Part shown: positions 12,401-21,230 of the stretch, piece by piece | How the letters are laid out: every line of letters begins with the position of its first letter | Numbering within the stretch: position 1 is the first letter of the stretch | Assembly: GCA_035771165.1 (NCBI GenBank) | Contig: JAWNZC010000372.1 | Location: 1,459,501 to 1,523,500, forward strand | Reading direction: 5' to 3' | Length of the DNA stretch: 64,000 nucleotides | Source of the DNA: Paragorgia papillata | Lineage: Eukaryota > Cnidaria > Anthozoa > Scleralcyonacea > Coralliidae | Made by a program: the position numbers and the translations under genes | Notes under the pieces: model-generated | Database searches by the model: none | Seen by the model: only the letters and a program-made list of their open reading frames with translations | What the model was told of the DNA's origin: nothing

Positions 12401-14193
12401 AAGAAACGGCACACATTAAAGAAACATATAGCCCATCTTTTAGACGGCACAGGCTGATATCACTAAGTTTTAGACGCACATTTGCAACAAACGTTTCATA
12501 TTTTTCTTCTTCAAAATTAGTAGAGCCCACCAATGTATCTGCACATGTATCTAGCATTTCAACACTGGTGGCTCTATTAAAAAATTTTGTTCTTCTGGTA
12601 AGACGTCTCCAGGCACGTTGATTGGGATGTCAACTATCGTTTCCGAAGTAACAGACTGATCTGAGGGTCGCTGATCTGGTGGTAGGCAGCAGGTGACTTT
12701 TGGCGATTGATCACCACTGGGATCCACTTCTTTAGGCATCACATGCGAGTCGTTGTTTGACGAAACAGCCTTGTTATTTATCTCTTGGTGTAGTTCGTCA
12801 GCAGTTTCAATAAGTACAGCAACATCATCATCTTTGCTTTTTGAAGGCTGGGTCTGCGGTAAATCTGCTTTCTTCAGGAACTGTGTTAAGGTCTGGGATG
12901 CTGATACTTTCTTATTTTTTCCAATACACTTCTTTACACGTTTACTTGCTGCCTCTTTACTCTGAAGCAAATCTAATTCTTCCTGATACTTCCTTTTTTT
13001 CTTTCGGAGGTCGTCAATTTGCTGCGACACTTCTACTGCTTTGCTAAAATTGTTCACATTTGCACACTTATCTCTTTGCTGCAACGAAAAGCTCAACTGT
13101 AGATCTACTTCTTTTACATCCTCTCGCAATTGTGTCAGTCGCTTTTGCCGAAGTTCCTGTGTGATGTTTTTCTTGGTAGAACTAGAAGATTCTGGTCTTC
13201 CAAAGTGCCTTGACCTGGAACTCCCTTTTTTATATTGGAAATCCGTATTGTGAAGCTGCTCTCTTGCTTTGTTTTTTAATTCTTGCTTGTTCTTCAAAAG
13301 GGATGGATCTTTAATGGCTTCGGCGAAACAAGCCTCATTCATTGCTTTGTGATATTCGAAAAGCTTGTCATCAGACTTCAACGTATAAATTTGACTTTCC
13401 TTGCGGATTTTCTCAACATCTACCTTAATGGTTTGCTGGTTTATTACAGACACTTCCCCAGCCTAGAGAAAACAAGTATAAATAAAATAAAAATAAAAAT
13501 TAATTAATTATTAATTATTATATTAATTAATAACGTTATGGGAATCCCAAATCTCAAGCAAGAATTGTAAATAGTTTTAGGGGCGCAACAGCTAGATTTA
13601 GTATCTGGCCAGATAGCGAATCATTTCACTATCCACTAACAAGCTGGATCATCCCTATTATTGGCTGATCATTTCTGTTATCCAGCTGGATACAGGAGAG
13701 TTTATTAACCCATTTTTTATTTTATCTATTTCAAATACTAGAAGTTATCAATGTAAGGAAGTTGCTGCCTAACACAAAATTGTGTGCCTGACAGGGGCAC
13801 CACACAGGCCAAAGTGGACATTGTATATCATCATAATTATACTGTAGCTCTTGTGAAACGTTTAACAATTTTAATGTGAACCATTGATGTCTTTCCTTCT
13901 TACTCCACCTCCCAGTAGTTACAAAAAAGTACAAAGAGCCAAAGAACCATGGGCAATCACAAACATTAGACAAAGGACTAAACATATAATTAAAAAACCT
14001 GCATACAGTATGTGACAATTTCCAGTGAAAGACTAAAGACTAAAGTGATGTATGTATTAAATTTTGTATAATTAAGGCCTCTCCCTACATATGTAATACA
14101 TATATAATTGGCTTGTATATTTACACATAAGAAGTACATGTAACTAAAAAGTACAGACAGTGTATAAAACATCTTTATATATTAACAGCTTAC

Positions 14194-15350
14194 TGTTGGA
14201 GGTCCCAGTTCCAAATTTCCACCAGAAAAGGTAAGAGTGGTTTGCTTGTTAGTTGTAACTTCATTGCCAGTAGTAGTGCCAGAGCTTAAAACTATAAAAG
14301 TTAATTAAGAAAAAGTTGATGGAAAGTCCTACCAATAAAATCTCTATTACTGTATAGTACCGTATTAAAGGAGAATAATTGGCATTTACCGTACACTCAA
14401 TTAATGGGTTTATATGTGGTGGTTATTGTGAGAGAAAACTATGAATATGTACATGTATGATAAAGTAAATTTAGATTTTTCCTGAATTTGTTTTACTGCT
14501 CATACACCAATGACTTGAATCAACCTAGTTCAGGTTTGTACTGTATGTTGGAGAAACCAACATAACTCAAAGCCATTGTTTGTGTCTTCAAGCAAATTCG
14601 AGAAAGGTCAGGAACACTAAATACAATTTTTAATGGGATGGCCTACATTGTTTTGCTTGGCGATTATTTAATAGTAAGTCAGTATCTACTATATTGTATA
14701 ATATATGGTATACTGTAAACTTCTGAAAATAAGCCCTGGAGTGTGCTTATATTTGTTCAAAAGACTTTTTTTGTTGGGCTTACATTTGGAGAGGGCTTTA
14801 ATATTTTCAGGAGGGCTTATTTCCATAGAGAATTTAGTGTTTTAAAATTAGTCTGTTTTGTATATATATTATATGTATGTAGAACATACACCCATGTGCT
14901 TATATGGGGTGGGGAGGGAAGGGTTATTGCAGGGGAGGGTTATTGCACGGATTTTTGCATCAAAGATGTGAGGGGGCTTGTGTTCGGGAGGGCTATATAT
15001 TTGGGGGGGGGGGCTTATTTTCAGATGTTTTATACGGTATATGTATATTTGCTTCAAGAACAGTAAAAAACTAGCTGCTAAAACGATTTACCTTCTATAT
15101 TATTTATATTTGAAGTTGTCTTTATATGTGATGGAATATTTATAACTTTAATCTTGTCTTTGTCTTGAAGATCTCCATGAACTTTAATGTCAATCCATTC
15201 ATCCCACTCTTTGTTAAATTTTTGAAGTACTATTTCTTCACCACTTTTGATACTGAAGTCTTGTCTAAGTTTATTCTTAATTGACTGGAGACATTCACTC
15301 TTAGTTTCAATACATTTAATCATATTTCTAGAGCCATATTGGAAAAGAAC
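14194..15350 (-). CDS. N-terminal exons of the PHD/DDE gene (ubiquitin-like or PB1-like domain)
   Basis: Exon 15350-15092 follows TTTTTGCAG and ends GAAG before GTAAAT. It encodes VLFQYGSRNMIKCIETKSE, a region ending in NKEWDEWIDIKV and LQDKDKIKVI, a pattern of beta-grasp (PB1/DCX/ubiquitin-like) domains. Exon 14291-14194 (after TATAG, before GTAAGC) gives a Thr/Gly-rich linker, joined in phase 1 upstream and phase 0 downstream. The initiator codon is not in these exons; an upstream first exon right of 15350 is expected but was not found. Domain naming is inference from spacing and hydrophobic pattern. Confidence 0.6.
14707..15045. mobile_element. MITE with CTGAAAATAAGCCC ends
   Basis: The left end (TATACTGTAAACTTCTG then AAAATAAGCCC) and the right end (GGGGGCTTATTTTCAGATG then TTTTATACGGTATA) are inverted copies. 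The interior is a run of GGGCTTATTT-type words with a G9 tract. It lies in the intron between the first two identified exons of the PHD/DDE gene. A related half-copy is at about 61175-61300. Confidence 0.65.
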
Positions 15351-15960
15351 CTGCAAAAAGATCAAATTTGGTTCAAAACTATAAAGATAAAATATGTATT
15401 TGCAGTCAGTCTCGACATATATTCGATATACTGACTAGAGCGAAATTTTTGTATATCAGATATGAAAGATGGAAATATGCAAATATTTATATTAGTTTAC
15501 ATGAAACGTTATAAACGTATACATATACATGTTATTTTGATGATTTACATGTAAAGATGTTTTAATATAAACTGATAAAATCAAACGAAATATTTTACGT
15601 AAATGAGCGAAAGCTACAAAATCGATTTACATGAATTGGTGAATAATATACATGATTATTTTAATTTCTATGAATATTAATGAGTTTTATATAAAAAATT
15701 ATGCATGATAACAGACAAAGAGTGACAACCTGGAAAAGATGATAGTCTAATTGTAAAAAGCATAGCAAAAGTTTGAATTTAATCATGGGACAATAATCCC
15801 GCGTTAGCCTCGCGTGGTCTTAAGGTAACACAAAACGTTTATGTAAATTCGGCCATAGTCACTCGAAAGCCATACATCGAGTTTTACAAATCAATATTTC
15901 TACTTTTTAATTCAACTTTATGGGCTAGTATATTTAGGTCATTTGACAAGTTTTGTGTCT
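15351..15960. other. Upstream region of the PHD/DDE gene
   Basis: AT-rich sequence in which the missing first exon and promoter of the minus-strand gene should lie. I found no convincing exon. AGTCTCGACATATATTCGATATACTGACTAGAG near 15407-15440 includes a short palindromic region. Confidence 0.3.
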
Positions 15961-15979
15961 AGTTTTGTGACAAATTTGG

Positions 15980-16372
15980 TGCCTAGAATATTCTATTTTC
16001 TATAGAATAGAATATTCTATTGGCTCATATAGAAAATTTAATAATATAATACTTTTTGGAAGAAAAACCAATACGCTGTAGAAAATCCAATAGAATATTC
16101 TATTGGGACATAGATTTTCTATACGAGGCCAATAGAATATTCTATTGAGAATATTCTATTGAGAATATTCTATTGGCCTCGTATAGAAAATTTAATATAA
16201 TACTTTGTGGGAGAAAAACCAATATGGTATAGAAAATTCAATAGAATATTCTATTGACACTTTAGTGTCATACAGAATATTCTGTTGGATATTCTGTTGG
16301 GAAAAAAATCCAACAGAATATTCCATTGGATTTAGATTTGCAACAGAATATTCTATAGGATTCTATAGAACA
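15980..16372. repeat. Palindromic array of CCAATAGAATATTCTATTGG words
   Basis: At least eight AATAGAATATTCTATT-type palindromes occur, several with the full 20-base form. Longer inverted segments (TTTTCTATACGAGGCCAATA against TATTGGCCTCGTATAGAAAA) make larger hairpins. The same word forms a block inside the paired elements A and B (25495-25700, 38830-39050), so it is a shared building unit. No coding sequence. Confidence 0.8.
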
Positions 16373-16402
16373 TTTTCGTACTGAACTTTGAAAGGGAAGT
16401 AC

Positions 16403-16816
16403 ATGATGAAGAGTTATGATGAAGCCAAGGAAAGACATGAGCAGCAACATCAACAATTAAAGCAAAAGAATCCTGTTGGAAAGTTTGAAAACATGCATTG
16501 GGACAAAGAGATTTTAAAAAACGAGGTGAACAATTATGTCAATGGCACCATAATAAACTGGTCAGAATTGGCACGTTACCAGATTAAGAATACCAAAGGA
16601 GAGTTAATGAAAGGAGTCGACATCAACCGATTTAAGAAAAGGTTGAGGATGGAAAATGATGATGGGTGGGTTAGAAAAAAGATGAAGAGGGGTGCAGGAG
16701 GAGAGATCACAATTCCATGTCCAGAAACCAACAACAGCGTGAAAGAAAAACTAAAAGAAAAGATTTTGACAGGAGAATACAATATTGGAGTTAATTGTGC
16801 AAAGGAAGGTGATTAA
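16403..16816 (+). CDS. Lysine-rich 137-residue protein, unknown family
   Basis: First ATG at 16403 (a second is directly next to it); stop TAA at 16814-16816. The protein is hydrophilic and basic, with WDKEILKNEVNNY, GTIINWSELARYQI, FKKRLRMENDDGWVRKKMKR and GGEITIPCPET. The last part resembles a recurring module of invertebrate uncharacterised proteins, which is memory-based and weak. An AATAAA lies 32 bases after the stop. The start of the real exon may be a splice acceptor rather than the ATG. The coding bias and length make chance unlikely. No frame break is seen. Confidence 0.5.
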   Translation: MMKSYDEAKERHEQQHQQLKQKNPVGKFENMHWDKEILKNEVNNYVNGTIINWSELARYQIKNTKGELMKGVDINRFKKRLRMENDDGWVRKKMKRGAGGEITIPCPETNNSVKEKLKEKILTGEYNIGVNCAKEGD

Positions 16817-16847
16817 AAATTGCATTTATTTAATTCAAAATACATGT

Positions 16848-16853
16848 AATAAA
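16848..16853 (+). promoter_or_regulatory. Poly(A) signal AATAAA
   Basis: AATAAA 32 bases after the TAA of the 16403-16816 reading frame; the spacing supports a real 3' end for that gene. Confidence 0.45.
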
Positions 16854-17048
16854 ATTAAAGATAACTCTGGGTACACATGGTAGTCAATGCATTGGGGGGA
16901 AAGAAACAAAGAGGACCTTTGATTATCGCTGCGCTCTGGTCTTGATTTCTAATGAAGTCAGGCAAGATAAATTCAATAGCCCAATTGTTGCTGGACATCC
17001 TTGTAGAAATCCAAGAAATAGCCTACAGTTCAGAAACTCACCGGACAC

Positions 17049-17530
17049 CAGACCTGCCAACTCTCACGGTTTGACGATGAGACTCCCGGTATCAGATAAC
17101 TTCTCCCGGTCACCCGGTATGACTGCCATTTCTCACGGCAAGCGATAATTCTTAAAAATGCCAATAGAAATACTCTGAAAAATTAAAATAAAACATAAAC
17201 AAAAGAAAAGCATCAATAGCACTTCGGGGAGGCACCTGAATACAGTCTTAATCATTATCAGTATTGCCTGCAATGTTTGACACTGTTTGGTCAGCGGGTG
17301 ATAAAATTAAAAGAAGTTCTGAGTTGTCAAAATCAAAATGGCGCAATTAAGTGGCGACGATGTAGATGTACGTGAAGTCGAAGAACTTCATCCAGACTCA
17401 GAGGCAGAAAATTCAAGAGATTTTTAAGATCACATGCAGCAATCTCCAGGTTTGGCTGTCAATCTCCAGGCTTTTTATCATCATATTGTAAAATCTCCAG
17501 ATTTAGTGTTTGGTAAAGTTGGCAGGTCTG
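17049..17530. mobile_element. Small hAT-like element with CAGACCTGCCAACT ends
   Basis: The left end CAGACCTGCCAACTCTCACG and the right end AGTTGGCAGGTCTG are inverted. GGACAC is found directly outside both ends, a 6-bp direct match that may be part of an 8-bp hAT duplication. Inside, 17338-17427 is an acidic 29-codon frame (MAQLSGDDVDVREVEELHPD...), possibly a leftover transposase N-terminus. Confidence 0.6.
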
Positions 17531-17544
17531 GGACACCCAGATCT

Positions 17545-17785
17545 GTACTTATCTAAGTAAAACTATGGAAATTCTATGGTACTAAATGGACCATATGTGA
17601 CCCACAGATGTGAATCCTATGGGAAGGTACGATGGTAATATGAGAGTATGGTGCACTTTTTCGCTAAATTTCAAGGTATGGAAAGTACATGGGATGGTGA
17701 GTCTATGTTACACACAATACGAAAAAGCTATGGGGCTGATAAGCCCATTAAGTACCATAGAGCTTCCATAGTCTTACTTGTATAA
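17545..17785. repeat. Foldback element with ACTATGGAA/TTCCATAGT arms
   Basis: Arms AAGTAAAACTATGGAAATTC and GAGCTTCCATAGTCTTACTT are inverted, with several CCATATG/ATGGGA words between. A relative with the same words lies at about 32878-33112. Non-coding. Confidence 0.6.
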
Positions 17786-18386
17786 GGGATATGGCATTGA
17801 TATGGGTTGAGTTAACAAGTCAGTCCCATAGGTTTTCCATACCAACCTGGTAACAGCAACTTTATAATTTTTGAGAACTTTCAAATTGTGGGAGACTGAC
17901 AGTTACAACTATGTGTTTTTAACCTAAATTGGCATCTAAAACAGTTCCCCCGCCCCCCTAGGTGAATAAACTACAATAATATGTAAAAGTGCATCAGTCA
18001 TGAAAAAATTGAATAAAATTATAACAAATATATAAAGCAATATTAAAACATGTAAACAGTCTGTTACGCCAATGAAATAAAAAATGCAAACGTGTAGCAC
18101 AGTCCACATCCGTTACGAAAATTTCACATAAAATACTAATTTCTTAATATATCAACATAAGCTATGTATTGGCCGAGTGGCGAATTGGTGTGAAAATTCA
18201 TGGGAACGACAAATGTGTCGGCGCCAGACTGGGAACGAGCACCACACGCAAAGCATCATGGGATATCTGTCACCTCCATCTTGGCGAGTTTCTTTCTCGT
18301 GTTGTTGTTTTGATCGAAGAATATGAAGATATCTGCTTCATTTTAGTCCGGGCTATCGAAGTTTCCTGCCTACTCTGTTTCTAAAA
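17786..18386. other. Intergenic; CpG-rich presumed promoter at its 3' end
   Basis: 17786-18160 holds nothing recognisable. 18175-18330 is richer in CpG and has AAGCATCATGGGATATC and TCCATCTTGGCGAG (a YY1-like core). It lies just before a spliced open frame at 18387, as expected of a TATA-less start region. Confidence 0.35.
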
Positions 18387-18644
18387 ATGACTTCACTGCT
18401 TGTGGGAATATTTGTCGTACCGTTTGTCAACGAGCAGCCAAACTATTTGAAGGTAAGTAATTCTGTTAATATTGATATATCTTTGGGCTTTAGTTAGATC
18501 AAAGAGGTTGTGGCAGTTGATCTTTCCTTAACCTCTTGTCGACAGGCAGAAGCTTGGATATTGTAATTTTTCTTACAGATACCGGATTTTTCAATAGCAG
18601 GGGAATCGGATAACTACATGCTACAAAAGCCTGAAACTTTATGA
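18387..18644 (+). CDS. Two-exon micro-ORF, 43 residues
   Basis: Exon 1 (18387-18452, 22 codons from ATG in CTAAAAATGACT) ends at AAG before GTAAGTAA. Exon 2 starts after TTCTTACAG at 18579 and continues in phase for 21 codons to TGA 18642-18644. The exon runs on to another donor GTAAGT near 18684. The product is MTSLLVGIFVVPFVNEQPNY followed by a short acidic tail; the first 14 residues are hydrophobic. It could be an upstream reading frame of a longer non-coding or transposon transcript. Splice sites are strong, but coding status is inference. Confidence 0.35.
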
Positions 18645-18684
18645 AAGTTTGGAAAAGTGAAAAATCATCTCTGCATGGCAGGGG

Positions 18685-19440
18685 TAAGTCCCAGACTACA
18701 TTTTATGGTGCGCACGCGGAAGATGTTCCGCGCGCTTTTTTTTCCGACACGCCCTTTTTTTTAGTGGCGCGCGCAAAAAATATATTATGCGCGCCGCGCG
18801 CAAGACGGTTTAGGCAACATAAAATAAATTTATTCAAAGCGTAAATGGAGCTTTCGAGTACCAAATTGCGCGCCAATTTAAGTGACTTCTAGAAAGTTCT
18901 GCAAAGTAAATTTTTGCTTCGTTGCTCCCACATTCCTCAAAAATTTCTCTCGGCGCGCCCTGGGTACGAGGCATTGTCAGAACCGCAGAAAATGTGAAGA
19001 TGGAGCCATGGAGTGATGGAGGAAGTAGAGGAAATATTCACGCCAGAGTCCGAACGTAAAGGTGAGTAAGTTTTTCGCTTTTAGGTGAGTAAGTTTTTCG
19101 CATTTTTCTAACTAATGTTTAGCCAATATTTATTTTTTTATGTGTACTGTGTTACTCAGTTTAGTCAGTTATTGATTATGTGTTTATACGTTATTAGTCG
19201 GCCCCAGGCACTCAGTCTCAGCCGGTAAATTAGTCTAGATAGGTGTATAAAAACTTACGGCAGCATGGGACATTGGGAACAATTCAATTTTGTCGTAAAA
19301 CTATAGTTGGAAGACTAAAGTAACCTATTTCTGAATGTTGGACGTGTTTCTGAATAAAAAGAAGGAAGCAAGGTTAGAAACTATCAAGTATTACAAGAAA
19401 CTATTTGTAATAAAGTTCCACATTACATACCTTGTCTTAA
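18685..19440. other. Intergenic, GC-rich patch
   Basis: 18700-18810 contains many GCGCGC words. A second donor-like word, GGTGAGTAAGTTTTTCGC, occurs twice in tandem at about 19058-19105. No reading frame of note. Confidence 0.35.
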
Positions 19441-19459
19441 CAATTGTTGCTTTATTCAT

Positions 19460-20800
19460 CCATCTATCCCTCCAAATCGAGAAACACACCAGCAATGGTG
19501 TTCAATGATGGCTCCAAACGTATTACTAATGCTCAAGAAATAAGCAATTTGTTCAGCTCGTACTTCTTCAGTGTTGTCTCAAAACTGAAACCAATAATCT
19601 ACTTCACGACAACCAATTTCGCTTTAGAAAAAATCGATCTACTGAACTTGCTGCTGTATTATTTACGGACAATATTCGGAGGGAAGTGGATAAGAAAAAT
19701 TTGGTGGGTGCAGTATTTATCGAGCTAAGTAAAGGGTTTGATACCTTAGGACACAGCAAGTTAATAACGAAATTATCAAAATATGGAATTGCAGATTTGG
19801 AGTTGGAATGGTTTAAAGATTATTTGTTCAATCGTTCCCAAATTGTATATTACAAAACTGAATTTTCTGATAGTCAGCCAATTATGAGCGGCGTTCCTCA
19901 GGGATCTATCCTAGGTCCACTCCTCTTTAATATATTTTTTTATGATTTATCTGACTGTATTCAGTATCCTAAGATTATCAAATATGCAGATGACACAGTT
20001 ATCTATTTTAGCGACAAAAGTCTTTCTACTATTGAAGAAACATTAAGGTATGACATGGAGTCCATTAGAGAATGGTGCTTCGAGAGTGAACTGATCTTGA
20101 ATCTCAACCAAGGGAAAACTGAAGCAATGCTTTTTGGAACTAGTAAAAACCTATCTAAGCAGCAAAATTCGTTGAATATTATGTATGGTTATGAGAAGAT
20201 CGAAACTAAATCAACGTACAGCTACCTTGGAATTGAAATTGACACATCTCTAAATCTAAATCGGAATTTTGGTCGAACGTACAAGAAAGCTACAGGACGT
20301 CTCCGATTACTGGCCAAAATCAGGCAATACCTCAATATACCTTCAGCAAAAACCATTTACCAAGCTATGATTGTACCAATCCTTACATATGGTGGGTTAA
20401 CAAATCTTAATCTCACAGTAACACAAGGTCAAAAGTTAATCCGTTTTCATGATAGAGCAATGTCCATCATTAGTTCTTCCAATCATCGTGATTTAAAGAT
20501 ACCTCAAATTGAAAATGTAATTAAGAGAAGAGCTTGCGTATTAGTTAAAAAGTCCTTGGTCGGAAATGTATGTAAGAATTTTGAAAATTATTTTCAGATA
20601 AATGCGCATAATCATGGTACAAGGATTGCTTCGTGTTTGATTCAACTACCCAAAATCCGCACAGAATATGCCAGAAATTCTTTCTATTATATGGGAGCTA
20701 AACTTTTCAATCACCTTCCTTTGGGTATTCGAAAGATTGACAACTTGAACAAATTTGTACACTCTGTGAAACTGTATTTCCATTAATAGATTAATAGTAT
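19460..20800 (+). mobile_element. LINE fragment with internally deleted, mutated reverse transcriptase
   Basis: The 5' part carries the linker between endonuclease and RT (NTPAMVFNDGSKRITNAQ, SNLFSSYFFSVVSK). An apparent deletion of roughly 100-150 residues follows, then RKNRSTELAAVLFTDNIRRE. From 19686 one frame of 366 codons contains motif A as FIELSKGFDTLGH, motif B as SGVPQGSILGPLLFN and motif C as KYADDTVIYF, then the thumb and C-terminal region. The catalytic first Asp of motif A is Glu here, so the enzyme is probably dead even where the frame is open. The family is CR1/L2/jockey-like. Confidence 0.82.
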
Positions 20801-20894
20801 TCATATTTATTACTTATGTATTTATTCGCTCAGGACACCCATTGATAACAGTGCATTTGTACTGAAGTGTTATATCCTGAATAAAAATTAGTTA

Positions 20895-20915
20895 TATATA
20901 TATATATATATACAT
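20895..20915. repeat. (TA)n microsatellite
   Basis: TATATATATATATATATACATATG directly downstream of the LINE; a similar tract is at 21047-21065. Confidence 0.75.
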
Positions 20916-21230
20916 ATGATCCCGTTTAGGGTGAAACCTCTGGTAGCGAAGACTTTAAGGTAAAACTATACTTCATACTTTGTATTTTGCTCTATCTATA
21001 TATGGTATTGAGCACTCTCTAACATTTCGTGAACCAAAACTCACTTACATATATATATATATATGTCTTTTACAAATCTTGCTTTGTAGGAAGCATACTT
21101 TGTTGTGTACACTTTGTCACATACATGGTACACACTACCCTACTCTACTATCCAATCATGATAACTCTCCTGACAATTCAACTATTTATGTCAAAAAGAA
21201 ATGCGTCACTAACGCGTATTTCTATCCTCT

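Larger units (their letters stand above)
8917..15350 (-). pseudogene. Five-exon DDE transposase-like gene with N-terminal ubiquitin-like fold and two PHD fingers
   Basis: Exons on the minus strand: 15350-15092, 14291-14194, 13462-9597, 9474-9327 and 9113-8917. The first two junctions and the last are in phase with GT-AG ends. The 3.9-kb exon encodes a coiled coil (about 13150-12950), a Cys cluster CKRCHNGCCGEC (about 12345), an acidic tract, then an HTH-like stretch VTYKSIQCHLQEKYRCKISY. After it comes a DDE-like core: NRDNQAGF, VDGAGDEGPG (about 10550) and YLNPVELMN (about 10430), the likely D, D and E positions. Breaks: a one-base loss in an A6 run (plus strand 12579-12584), a shift near 11010, a TGA at 10843-10845 where CGA would fit, and an unclear phase at the 9597/9474 junction. 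Host gene versus transposon gene is open; a transposon-derived multigene family is most likely. Confidence 0.72.
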
